A DNA stretch of 64,000 bases from Eretmocerus hayati. Taxonomy: Eukaryota > Arthropoda > Insecta > Hymenoptera > Aphelinidae. Numbering within the stretch: position 1 is the first letter of the stretch; every line of letters starts with the position of its first letter. The notes under the pieces were generated by a model. That model did not search any database. It had not been told where the DNA came from and saw nothing but the letters and a program-made list of their open reading frames with translations. Location of the stretch: assembly GCA_029851415.1 (NCBI GenBank), contig CM056742.1, positions 64,723,454 to 64,787,453 on the forward strand, given 5' to 3'. Both the position numbers and the translations under genes were made by a program. Positions 1 through 9,946 of the stretch are shown here, piece after piece.

Positions 1-678
1 CGGAGCACGCGTTCGCTGCGCGTGTCCGGTGGCGTCGGCGTGCACTTCCCCCTTAGTAGGACGTCGCGACCCGTTGGGTGCCGGCCTACGGCTCGGATGC
101 TCGCCTGTCGCAAGCTTGCACGCGGCAGAGCTCCGATCGCCCGGTTGGCTGCCCGGCGGTATAGATCAAAGCATTATACGGTATTGAGCCGCACAAAGTG
201 CGTTCTGGCTCGGCGGCAGGCTCGCCTCGCCCGGATTTACGGACCTGGTGCCGTTGTCGGGTGCTTGGTCGGGCCGTTAGTCGTCGATGTCCTCGGACCG
301 GCTCTCATATTCGAACGGATATACCGGTCGGCGACGCTACTGCTTTGGGTACTTTCAGGACCCGTCTTGAAACACGGACCAAGGAGTCTAACATGCGCGC
401 GAGTCATTGGGATGATTGAAACCTAAAGGCGCAATGAAAGTGAAGATCGTCCTTAGCGTCGATCGAGGGAGGATGGCTCGTGTCACGATGCGAGCTCGCA
501 CTCCCGGGGCGTCTCGTGCTCATTGCGAGCTGAGGCGCACCCAGAGCGTACACGTTGGGACCCGAAAGATGGTGAACTATGCCTGGTCAGGACGAAGTCA
601 GGGGAAACCCTGACGGAGGTCCGTAGCGATTCTGACGTGCAAATCGATCGTCGGAACTGGGTATAGGGGCGAAAGACT

Positions 679-731
<53 letters not shown>

Positions 732-959
732 CACTCGCTAGAGCGAGTCTCATCTGGTAAAGCGAATGATTAGAGGCCTTGGGGCCGAAACGACCTCAAC
801 CTATTCTCAAACTTTAAATGGGTGAGATCTCTGGCTTGCTTGAACATTGAAGCCACGAGATTTTTCACGGATCAGAGTGTCAAGTGGGCAAATTTTGGTA
901 AGCAGAACTGGCGCTGTGGGATGAACCAAACGCCGAGTTAAGGCGCCCAAGTCGACGCT
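1..959 (+). rRNA. 28S large-subunit rRNA, internal fragment
   Basis: This is the central part of a nuclear 28S rRNA, sense strand, entering from the left edge. Conserved core blocks are present without visible damage: the segment around 560-620 (acccgaaagatggtgaacta), the GTAGCTGGTTCCCTCCGAAG block near 692-711, and the end GCCGAGTTAAGGCGCCCAAG at 932-951. The first 400 bases are GC-rich expansion-segment sequence of arthropod type. The match to the canonical 28S stops at CGACGCT (959), where CATCAGACACC would be expected, and unrelated retroelement sequence follows. The rest of the gene is missing, so this is an rDNA unit broken by a rearrangement, a dispersed rDNA fragment, or an assembly join. 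The rRNA sequence itself is strongly recognisable. Confidence 0.93.
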
Positions 960-1504
960 TATACACTACAGTCTGCACGGAAGGGTGGGTGCACGGAAGG
1001 GTGGGTGAGCCCTGGTGAAGGTTCAGTGGGGAAATCCCGTGAAAGTTTTCCAGGTAAAATGATGGCGTCCGTCATGGGATAAAAGAAAATTTCCTCATCA
1101 TTATCGGTTTCGTTCTCATCGTCAGTGGAGTCAAGGTTGGGTTTAGGGGGCAGGAAATGAATACGGCTGTCTCGATTCCCTTCAAGGAAAACAAAATTTT
1201 TGTCAAACAATATCCAAGCTCCATAATTTCGAAAATAGTTGGACCCCAAAACTATGTCGTATTTCACGACACATTCGGGGGGAAGGACGTGTAGCCGGAT
1301 TCCTTTACCAAATATGCAAGTTTTAACGACTCCTAACGTAAAAATTGGATCGGCGGAGACTCCGGCTACCCTAATGATGTGGGATACGTCCATTTTTACT
1401 TCGCGTTTCAAAGATGTTAATCTAATTGTGCAAATGTCGGCTCCTGTGTCAAGGTACACAAGCCCTGTTTGGGATTTCAAGATGTCATGATCAATCTGGA
1501 CCAT
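960..1504 (-). pseudogene. pol: Gypsy copy A pol fragment (protease only)
   Basis: The 5' piece of a pol frame. The aspartic protease active site LVYLDTGADICTI lies about 15 residues after the first methionine, with the D-T-G triad intact. About 150 residues of linker follow, and then the frame runs into the 28S junction. The equivalent frame in copy B continues through a full reverse transcriptase. The C-terminal residues here are produced by the 16-bp tandem duplication and junction sequence. It cannot act alone. The protease motif makes the family assignment firm, and the truncation is seen directly. Confidence 0.8.
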
Positions 1505-1509
1505 AGGAC

Positions 1510-1985
1510 CTATTCCTGGACTCTTCGCTGTGTGTAATCTCCTACATTCATGATTTTTATTTGGGATTGCACAGGCTTGCCCGCGGTCATCTCTCGACTG
1601 CGGGCAGGCTGGGAGTTTAAATGCTGGGTTTCAGTAGGTTTTGGACGAGGAGGCTGATTTGGAGCGTTATACCCAGGCCAATTCCTGTTTCGTGTGTCCG
1701 AGTCCATTTGATATGGGGAAGGCGGGAAATAATTGGGATACATTGGTGGTTGATAAGGATGTGGATAGAATGGATAATATCCTTGTGGAGGATAAGGAGG
1801 GTATTGGACAGGTGGGGAACTTTGGTACGGAGATCGGGGCCGATAAGGGGAGGTAGAGCGATTATACGGCGAAGTAGGACGTTGATAAGGAGAGTTGGGT
1901 CGAGGAGAAGGAGAATTTGGTCCACCATTTGTATCAGATCTTCTTTTTGGTGATTTAGCGGAATACCTCAGGTTGGGATGTGCTA
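1510..1985 (-). CDS. Gypsy copy A proline/tyrosine-rich gag extension
   Basis: An open frame between gag and pol, shifted relative to both. It encodes a low-complexity segment rich in P, S, Y, R and Q with repeated SPYxR-type units, and ends VGDYTQRRVQE before a stop. It overlaps the end of gag in another frame, so a ribosomal frameshift from gag is a plausible expression route. No zinc knuckle is visible. The same segment occurs in copy B. The function is probably nucleocapsid-like RNA binding, by position only. Confidence 0.5.
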
Positions 1986-2900
1986 TTATTCTTCCGTCTT
2001 GATCAACCTCAAAGGGGGAGGGCCAGTAACGTCGTTTTTGTCGTAATGGTGTGTTACACTGTTCCGATCATTCATTCTCGGATCATTCCGGTCTAAAAAT
2101 GTAACCTGTTTTGGTCTACTTGTGTTATTGTCGAGGTTTTGAGGTCGGCTTACTTCGTCTGGGTTCTGGCTAGTTGTGTATTGTAAGTCCGCGTTACTGA
2201 TATTGAGGCTTATTGCAAAACTTTCTGCCTTTTCCGCGGATTCAAGAGCTTGAGCCATAGTCTTAGGAGATGAAAAAATAATGCCACTTCTCATGCTATC
2301 CGGTATACCTCGAATGAACGCGTTCAACCCTAATATCTCTAGCTGGGGTCTGTAGTCTACGTCATCGCCGATTCCGTCCACGGTACTTTTCAAGGCCGCT
2401 ATTGCTCCCCTTATGAACCCTTTTATTCGATTATGAAATTGTCGCGCGCTTTCATTTTTTTTCATTCTGATATTCATAATTTCATTGACATAATAGTCGT
2501 ACGGTTTCCTAGGGGAGAAATTTAGTTTCAGGATTTCTTCCAGTCGGTCAGAAGTTTGAATGTCTTCGTCTCTTAGGCATTTCCGAGCATCTCCCCGAAT
2601 TTTAGTCAGTAGTCCTCGTAAAAAGTCTTTTTTCTTAGAAGCTGGTATAGTGTCTTGGAAGTTTTTGACGTCTTGTATGAAATCCCCTAAAGGTGTAGTC
2701 CCGTCATAATCTCTTATATTTTCAAGAGCAGCGCGTACAATACCGGATTGTGAGGAGTCTAATAGAGAATCACATGTGAGTTTTAAATGTTCTTGATTGT
2801 CTATACCTCTTAATGTAATATAATTCTTTAAAGCTTCTTCCCGAGCTTTGGGGTCGTCTATGAGATTGAGTTGGCGAATAGATTCATTTAGGTCGTCCAT
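1986..2900 (-). CDS. gag: Gypsy copy A Gag polyprotein
   Basis: A 304-residue intact frame on the minus strand starting MDDLNESIRQLNLID. The middle part (about residues 80-200) is a retrotransposon Gag-like helical region with the pattern FLRGLLTKIRGDARKCL followed by a conserved NESARQFHNRIKGFIRG segment. It is predicted to form virus-like particles in the cytoplasm. Copy B encodes the same protein with Phe instead of Ser in the IQTSDRLEE stretch. The start is the first methionine after the primer-binding region, about 200 bases from the LTR. Being intact but linked to a truncated pol, it could only be mobilised in trans. Confidence 0.8.
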   Translation of the reverse strand: MDDLNESIRQLNLIDDPKAREEALKNYITLRGIDNQEHLKLTCDSLLDSSQSGIVRAALENIRDYDGTTPLGDFIQDVKNFQDTIPASKKKDFLRGLLTKIRGDARKCLRDEDIQTSDRLEEILKLNFSPRKPYDYYVNEIMNIRMKKNESARQFHNRIKGFIRGAIAALKSTVDGIGDDVDYRPQLEILGLNAFIRGIPDSMRSGIIFSSPKTMAQALESAEKAESFAISLNISNADLQYTTSQNPDEVSRPQNLDNNTSRPKQVTFLDRNDPRMNDRNSVTHHYDKNDVTGPPPLRLIKTEE

Positions 2901-3099
2901 GATAAGATACTGAAGTTGAGCTGGGGTGACCCTTGAAATATGGATGGAATAGTGGTGTCTAAAGAGTGACGGTCAGACTGGCGCGAAATACGAAAAAAAT
3001 GCGATCTCGACACCTAGATTGCCCGAAAGAGAGTGGTCAAGCTGATGAACAGGAATAACTAAGTGCAACTATAACTGTTCCCCACAAGGGATGCCAAAA

Positions 3100-3226
3100 T
3101 GTTATGACCCGAGCTGAGGGCTCGGGGTAACAAATAAATCATTTGAGTTCGTGTGAACAGCTTACGGGCGGACTGCCCAGTTGCACTTACCTATTTTCTG
3201 TTATCGCGTTGAGGCTTCCGACTGGA

Positions 3227-3258
<32 letters not shown>
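3100..3258 (-). repeat. LTR of Gypsy copy A, gag-proximal part
   Basis: On the minus strand the LTR ends in CATAACA at 3,100, followed by a TGGCATCCCTTG primer-binding-like stretch. The LTR runs leftward in transcription from higher coordinates and contains a (TA)n microsatellite at about 3,230-3,258, in which the foldback element sits. Its other half is at 8,701-9,182. The uninterrupted equivalent is 28,501-29,117. Confidence 0.65.
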
Positions 3259-3261
<3 letters not shown>

Positions 3262-3886
3262 TATGACCCATCTATGGTGGACGCACCTTGGCATTTTTTT
3301 TCCTCGCGGGGTACAAATTCGATCGAAAATGATTTTTGAATGGTTCAACCGTTTGTCTTGGAAGGTGAGGTGAACAAATTCAGGAAATGGAAAATTCGAT
3401 GCTAATTGGAAAATTTTTTTCCAAAAAATGCGAAAAAATACATTTGGGTGGTGGGATCGTGAAGATCGTGGAATTTTGGATATGGGATGAGTCGAGTGGT
3501 ATTTTTTGGATTATCCAAAATCGATTGTCAAGGATCCAAAAATACCAAAAATTTGAATTTTCCAGTCATGGCGGGTGGATTCTGCCGGAAGCGTCGTGAA
3601 GGTTAGTATTCCCTGGGGGATTTGTTATCGGTCAACCTGTATGTTTACATTTACTAATTTCTAACCCTCGCGCATTGTAGGTGGATTAATTAATAAGTAG
3701 TGTAGTTTTCCAATTAGCGTGTTTTTTGTTGAATCGAAGAACTATGATTATTCAATAATACATGGGTCTCCGATTTTTCGTCGATTATCGGGGTAAATAA
3801 TGGCATTGTTGACGCCGTGCCAGTCGACAGGGGTGATTGTACCCCGTTTGTTGTCGGCAATAGCATCGCAGGTTCAGTGCTCCAGA
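3259..3886 (+). repeat. FB1 left terminal inverted repeat
   Basis: About 628 bp that pair with 8,075-8,700 on the opposite strand, from the tip tcgtatgaccc to the inner boundary at ttcagtgctcca. The pairing includes an almost identical 70-codon spurious frame seen in both arms. The few differences (for example an extra base in the a-rich tract near 3,300) show that the arms have begun to diverge. Confidence 0.85.
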
Positions 3887-4379
3887 TTGTGAATAATCAT
3901 TTTGCCTTTAAGAACAAGTTAAGTGTGAGTGTTGTGTCGCATTATCAAAATCTCCTAAACCAGGTGTGCCCTCACCTCGAGCTCGAGTGTGTCGCGGAAT
4001 CGGGTGAAACCTACAGCTATCCGTGTTGTCATGCTTCATAGCGGGCTCTAATCTTCATTTCATCAATTTGCTGCTATGAGGGGGCCTTGTCATAGCAACT
4101 GAACCAGATGTATCAATTTTATAGCAGAAGCTTATTGCTTTTACTACTGAAACATACTCAGCATCTCGCCACCTGCTTGCTGAGCAACTCCCAGCAGTGC
4201 AACAGTGTATCATCTTCTAATTCTCAGTATTTATGTGAGCTCAGTATCACGATATCGCCAGAATCTCATTTTTCATTAACATTGGGACAAGGCTGTTTCT
4301 CTCATACATTTGTGTTCAAATTCTCGCGAGACTTTTAATCAGAACATAAAAATGTTACCCAAATCTGAAGCGTATTTGA

Positions 4380-6780
4380 GTGTCCGGACAGATTCGTGCG
4401 ACAAAGATAGCTGGTTTCAATTTTGAGATGAGAATTCTGATGACAAAGATGAGTTATTCGAGATCCACTGATTGACAGTATTCATGTCTCCTCGGTCAAG
4501 ATATCGTCAGAAGATCATCGGCTTTCGATCTTGAAAGAAGCTATTTCTTTCATTGATTTGTGTCCAAATTCCCGCGGGTCTATTGATCAGAACCTGAAAA
4601 TGATACCGGACTCTGATTCGTAATCAAGTGTACGGACAGATTCGTGCGACGAAGATAGGTGATTCCAATTTTGAGATAAGAATTTTGATGACAAAGATGA
4701 GTTTTTCGAGATCCACTGATTGTCACTATTCATGTTGCCTCAGTATCTCAACATCGTCAAAATCTCATCTTTCATTGACATCGGAACAAGGCTGTTTCTC
4801 TCATACATTTGTATTAAAAAACTCGCCAGAATTTTGATCAGAACATAAAAATGTTACCCGATTCTGATTCGTAATCAAGTGTACGGACAGATTCGTGCGA
4901 CAAAGATAGCTGGTTTCAATTTTGAGATGAGAATTTTGATGACAAAGATGAGTTATTCGAGATCCACTGATTGACAGTATTCATGTCTCCTCGGTCAAGA
5001 TATCGTCAGAATATCATCGGCTTTCGATCTTGAAAAAAGCTATTTCTTTCATTGATTTGTGTCCAAATTCCCGCGGGTCTATTGATCAGAACCTGAAAAT
5101 GATACCCGACTCTGATTCGTAATCAAGTGTACGGACAGATTCGTGCGACGAAGATAGGTGATTCCAATTTTGAGATAAGAATTTTGATGACAAAGATGAG
5201 TTTTTCGAGATCCACTGATTGTCACTATTCATGTTGCCTCAGTATCTCAACATCGTCAAAATCTCATCTTTCATTGACATCGGAACAAGGCTGTTTCTCT
5301 CATACATTTGTATTGAAAAAACTCGCCAGAATTTTGATCAGAACATAAAAATGTTACCCGATTCTAATTCGTAATCAAGTGTACGGACAGATTCGTGCGA
5401 CAAAGATAGCTGGTTTCAATTTTGAGATGAGAATTTTGATGACAAAGATGAGTTATTCGAGATCCACTGATTGACAGTATTCATGTCTCCTCGGTCAAGA
5501 TATCGTCAGAATATCATCGGCTTTCGATCTTGGAAAAAGCTATTTCTTTCATTGATTTGTGTCCAAATTCCCGCGGGTCTATTGATCAGAACCTGAAAAT
5601 GACACCCGACTCTGATTCGTAATCAAGTGTACGGACAGATTCGTGCGACGAAGATAGGTGATTCCAATTTTGAGATGAGAATTTTGATGACAAAGATGAG
5701 TTTTTCGAGATCCACTGATTGTGACTATTCATGTTGCCTCAGTATCTCAACATCGTCAAAATCTCATCTTTCATTGACATCGGAACAAGGCTGTTTCTCT
5801 CATACATTTGTATAAAAAAACTCGCCAGAATTTTGATCAGAACATAAAAATGTTACCCGATTCTGATTCGTAATCAAGTGTACGGACAGATTCGTGCGAC
5901 AAAGATAGCTGGTTTCCATTTTGAGATGAGAATTTTGATGACAAAGATGAGTTATTCGAGATCCACTGATTGACAGTATTTATGTCTCCTCGGTCAAGAT
6001 ATCGTCAGAATATCATCGGCTTTCGATCTTGGAAAAAGCTATTTCTTTCATTGATTTGTGTCCCAATTCCCGCGGGTCTATTGATCAGAACCTGAAAATG
6101 ATAACCGAATCTGATTCGTAATCAAGTGTACGGACAGATTCGTGCGACGAAGATAGGTGATTCCAATTTTGAGATAAGAATTTTGATGACAAAGATGAGT
6201 TGTTCGAGATCCACCGATTGTGACTATTCATGTTGCCTCAGTATCTCGACATCGTCGAAATCTCATCTTTCATTGACATCGGAACAAGGCTGTTTCTCTC
6301 ATACATTTGTATTAAAAAACTCGCCAGAATTTTGATCAGAACATAAAAATGTTACCTGATTCTGATTCGTAATCAAGTGTACGGACAGATTCGTGCGACA
6401 AAGATAGCTGGTTTCAATTTTGAGATGAGAATTTTGATGACAAGGATGAGTTATTCGAGATCCACTGATTGACAGTATTCATGTCTCCTCGGTGAAGATA
6501 TCGTCAGAATATCATCGGCTTTCGATCTTGGAGAAAGCTATTTCTTTCATTGATTTGTGTCCAAATTCCCGCGGGTCTATTGATCAGAACCTGAAAATGA
6601 TAACCGAATTTGATTCGTAATCAAGTCTACGGACAGATTCGTGCGAGGAGGATAGCTGGTTTCAATTTCGAGATGAGAATTTTGATGACAAAGATGAGTT
6701 ATTCGAGATCCACTGGTTGACAGTATTTATGTCTCCTCGGTATCAAGATATCGTCAGAATCTCATCGGCTATCTATGTCG
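4380..6780 (+). repeat. Satellite array with ~500-bp higher-order repeat inside FB1
   Basis: Two related monomers of about 250 bp alternate. Monomer A contains gatagctggtttcaatttt (near 4,409, 4,909, 5,408, 5,907, 6,407). Monomer B contains gataggtgattccaatttt (near 4,652, 5,151, 5,651, 6,150). A-to-A and B-to-B spacing is 499-500 bp, so the array has expanded as A+B dimers. Each unit carries the shared tract gtgtacggacagattcgtgc. The short open frames in each unit are by-products of the period. Confidence 0.9.
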
Positions 6781-7205
6781 AGGGAATCCATTTCTCTCAT
6801 AAATTTGTACTCAAATTCCCACGAGACTCTTCCTTAGAACATCCAGATAATACCTGAATCTGATTCGTATTTGACTGTAGAGACAGATTCGATCGGAAAA
6901 AATAACCGACCTGCATCTTTTTGATGAGAATTTTGATGACAAATATGATAGACTGGTGAGTGATGACTAAAACATTTGTAAAGGTTATGTTGTCATATCG
7001 GCACCTGCTCCGCGTCATATGTCAAACGATGCTTCTTCAGCGAAGAATTCGTCACAAAGTCCTTTAAAATAAATTCAAACACCCAGCATCACTCTGACAA
7101 TGTCCCGCCCGTGCGATCTCGCTGAATGTTTTGTTGAACCGTAGGGCTCCAGCGAGGTAATTACACTAATGTGTAGAGGGCATTTTCCTAAAAATTTTCC
7201 ACTCC

Positions 7206-8054
7206 AGGTGGGCATTGTGCGTTTGTTTAAACCGGAGCTATGAATTTTTTAAATAATTATTTTTGAGGTCGTATATGTCCGTCGTGCTCGAGTCCCCACC
7301 ATATGTTTATTTGGAAGCTTCTTCAGCGTAGATTGGAATAACGTCGAGGTAGGCATTCTAGGTTTATTCAAAATTGGAAAATTTGAGGGGTAAAAGGTCG
7401 ATTTCTGTTTATAAAGGGGTAACATGACGATTTTTCGCCAAAAACTCAAAAACAATGTGCTTCATCGGAATTTTAAAAGAATACTTTTCTGTTCATCTTC
7501 CTGAGATCTTTCAATTTGTATAATTGTGTTTTTTCTCAGAAATACGTGATTTCTGAGAAAAAACAGATGAATACAAATTGAAAGACCTCAGGAAGATGAA
7601 CAAAAAAGTATTCCTGTAAAATTTCGATAAAGCGCATCATTCTCGAGTTACACGCCAAGATAGGTTCGAAACTCCCGTTTTCACATCTTGCAAGGCCAGT
7701 ATCTCAGAAATGACGCATTTCTGAGAAAAAACACAGGAATACAAATTGAAAGATCTTAGGAAGATGAACAGAAAAGTATTCCTGTAAAATTTCGATTAAG
7801 CACATTGTTTTTGAGTTTTTGGCGAAAAATCGTCATTTTACCCCTTTATCAACAAAAATCGACCTTTTACCCCTCAAATTTTCCAATTTTGAACAGACCT
7901 AGAATTCCCACGTCGACGTTATTCCAATCTACGCTGAAGAAGCTTCCAAATAAACATATGGTGAGCACTGGAGCACGACGGACATATACGACCTCAAAAT
8001 TAATTATTTAAAAAATTCATAGCTCCGGTTTGAACAAACGCACAATGCCCACCT
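7206..8054. repeat. Nested inner inverted repeat of FB1
   Basis: Arms at about 7,206-7,560 and 7,700-8,054 are imperfect reverse complements. They share the tract gaagcttccaaataaacata and the flanking aggtgggcattgtgcgtttg. The central spacer carries short ctgagaaaaaac/gttttttctcag hairpins. It lies just inside the right outer repeat and is independent of it. It may be an older element engulfed by FB1 or part of the foldback design. Confidence 0.75.
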
Positions 8055-8074
8055 AGGGAATGAAATGAATTCTC

Positions 8075-8700
8075 TGGAGCACTGAACCTGCGATGCTATT
8101 GCCGACAACAAACGGGGTACAATCACCCCTGTCGACTGGCACGCCGTCAACAATGCCATTATTTACCCCGATAATCGACGAAAAATCGGAGACCCATGTA
8201 TTATTGAATAATCATAGTTCTTCGATTCAACAAAAAACACGCTAATTGGAAAACTACACTACTTATCAATTAATCCATCTACAATGCGCGAGGGTTAGAA
8301 ATTAGTAAATGTAAACATACAGGTTGACCGAAAACAAATCCCCCAGGGAATACTAACCTTCACGACGCTTCCGGCAGAATCCACCCGCCATGACTGGAAA
8401 ATTCAAATTTTTGGTATTTTTGGATCCTTGACAATCGATTTTGGATAATCCAAAAAATACCACTCGACTCATCCCATATCCAAAATTCCACGATCTTCAC
8501 GATCCCACCACCCAAATGTATTTTTTCGCATTTTTTGGAAAAAAATTTTCCAATTCGCATCGAATTTTCCATTTCCTGAATTTGTTCACCTCACCTTCCA
8601 AGACAAACGGTTGAACCATTCAAAAATCATTTTCGATCGAATTTGTACCCCGCGAGGAAAAAAAATGCCAAGGTGCGTCCACCATAGATGGGTCATACGA
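8075..8700 (-). repeat. FB1 right terminal inverted repeat
   Basis: The reverse complement of 3,259-3,886, ending ggtcatacga directly against the TA run of the retroelement LTR. After this point the sequence (attgctggtctctggttgcg) continues exactly as in the uninterrupted LTR at 28,650. Confidence 0.85.
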
Positions 8701-9182
8701 TATATATATATATATATTGCTGGTCTCTGGTTGCGTATGAATATTTCAGATTGAGAGATATTTGTTCATCAAAATTGGATCAAATGAATTGTAGTTTTAA
8801 AGAAATGATTGAAGTGATTTTAGGGATTTGGAATGTAGATTTCAGAAGTAATAATTGATTGAATTTGGATTTTTAGAAATGATCAATTTGACTTTAATAG
8901 TTTCAATATGGATGAAATATTCGATTGTAAAATCTTCAGAAAATAATAGCGTATAATTAGCAAGTGAGTTTTGGATTTATTTAAACCAAATTATAATGTC
9001 TTGAACAAAATATAGGACCTTAATATCTATATACAATTTGCGTGACTTAAAATTAGACGAACTTACAGAACTACTCGAGAGATGATATTCTTCGAGGCAG
9101 GAACTGATAAGCAGGTGAGAGCAGATTCGGAGCTGGCCCTTTACAGCTGAGGCGGATAACGTCGGCCTACTTTTCGACGGGA
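8701..9182 (-). mobile_element. Gypsy copy A LTR, distal part (part 2)
   Basis: The continuation of the split LTR, nearly identical to 28,635-29,117 of copy B. The two copies part company after ttttcgacggga (9,182 here, 29,117 there). That point is either the true LTR start or a shared truncation. No direct-repeat target duplication is recognisable. Confidence 0.75.
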
Positions 9183-9415
9183 TCAGATCAAGCTTACGTG
9201 TCCGCACTTTTAACTTGACTTTTTCGTGCGTTCTCTACGCGCACTTAGGTGAGTGGTTAAGTGAATTTTGAGACGTACGTAGCCCACTACCGGGCAGAGC
9301 TTTGTCACAGACTAAAATCGAAGAATGAATGTTGTTGTTCCAATTTATACGTGCGGACACAAGTTAATTTTGATGATTCGACTGAAAAAATGATTTTGAA
9401 AGTGTTCTACTTTCA

Positions 9416-9610
9416 ATTGTAACACATGTGTTACAATGCTGGCAGAGCTCTTTGTTGAATTTCTCATGGTCTGTTACACATGTTACATGTAACATGTGTA
9501 ACATCCAGTTATTGGCTAATGCTTTGATTCTGCTGATTTACTGACCTGCTTATACGTTCTCTGCTGATCAAGTCGAAATAATATTTCTCCACGTTGAGAA
9601 ATATTATTTC
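9416..9610. repeat. Three perfect short palindromes
   Basis: A 22-bp palindrome centred on acacatgtgt spans 9,416-9,437. A 30-bp perfect palindrome built from gttacacatg and ttacatgtaa cores spans 9,473-9,502. A 15-bp-arm stem-loop with a 6-base loop is at 9,575-9,610 (gaaataatatttctc arms). The first two share the TGTAAC/GTTACA half-site. No gene adjoins them, so a regulatory role cannot be shown. Confidence 0.7.
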
Positions 9611-9715
9611 AACTGTTGCGTCGTCTGGGACGCCACATACTCGTTACATCTCATTTTGCAATAGAAATAGACTCATACCGTTTTGATTCGGAGCTTTTTA
9701 TATCGCTCATTGATT

Positions 9716-9857
9716 GTACACTCGGGAGCAACCTGAACAATCCACACTCAACATCGCGCTGTCTTACTCACACTCATGGATCGAGGTACGGGAAAAAGAA
9801 ACAGAAAGATCGTAAAGTAAGCTGTTGGTGGACAGTTCAACTTGCTCCTCAGTGTAC
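9716..9857. mobile_element. Small foldback MITE, copy 1
   Basis: The ends gtacactcgggagcaacctg (9,716) and the matching inverted end (9,835-9,857) agree at 19 of 23 positions. The left part also shares ctgtcttactcacactcat with the hairpin at 52,106-52,246, which has the same gtacactcgggag tip. The two loci are therefore copies of one family, this one more decayed. Confidence 0.65.
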
Positions 9858-9946
9858 ACGAAGTTATTAAGTCAAATTACCTTCAAGATCAGAATTGAAC
9901 AGCTCCTCTATATCTTCAGTATCTATCCGAAGGTCAGTGACCACAC

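Larger units (their letters stand above)
960..3258 (-). mobile_element. Ty3/Gypsy-like retroelement copy A, 3'-truncated (part 1)
   Basis: Read on the minus strand this is LTR end, primer-binding region, gag, proline-rich segment and the start of pol. It is nearly identical to copy B (24,935-29,117): the two gag proteins differ at one visible residue. It stops at the 28S junction within the segment just after the protease, so the reverse transcriptase is absent. Just inside the junction a 16-bp unit (gcacggaagggtgggt) is duplicated at 975-1,006. The 11 bases before it (cactacagtct) are the reverse complement of the corresponding 11 bases in copy B. The LTR is cut at 3,258 by a foldback element and resumes at 8,701. 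Confidence 0.85.
3259..8700. mobile_element. Foldback element FB1, 5.4 kb, long TIRs, satellite core
   Basis: The ends are tcgtatgaccc at 3,259 and its reverse complement ending at 8,700, both against TATATA. Outer inverted repeats run about 630 bp (3,259-3,886 and 8,075-8,700) at high identity. The inside holds a tandem array (about 4,350-6,780), a degenerate continuation to about 7,200, and a second nested inverted repeat (7,206-7,560 and 7,700-8,054). No coding frame of transposase type is present, so it must be non-autonomous. Copy B of the host retroelement has the same LTR with a plain TA run, which is the empty site. A relative with the same end motif is FB2 (38,295-40,367). The superfamily is unknown. 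The target is TA or TATA. Confidence 0.85.

Noticed and set aside
940..980. Site-specific rDNA retrotransposon (R1/R2) insertion
   Set aside because: The break is not at the R1 or R2 target and the adjoining element is LTR-type.
1617..1953. Open frames of about 100 codons on both strands across the proline-rich Gypsy segment (and again at 27,018-27,354)
   Set aside because: These are shadows of the low-complexity gag extension in other frames.
4628..6335. Four near-identical 62-73-codon frames (MYGQIRATKIGDSN...) suggesting a tandem gene family
   Set aside because: They are periodic open windows of the 500-bp satellite unit. They start with no common context and drift out of frame between copies.
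4380..6780. CRISPR-like array
   Set aside because: The repeats are about 250 bp, contiguous and without spacers, in a eukaryotic transposon.
9197..9360. Short element bounded by gtgtccgcac and gtgcggacac
   Set aside because: Only 10 bp pair and nothing beyond supports terminal repeats.
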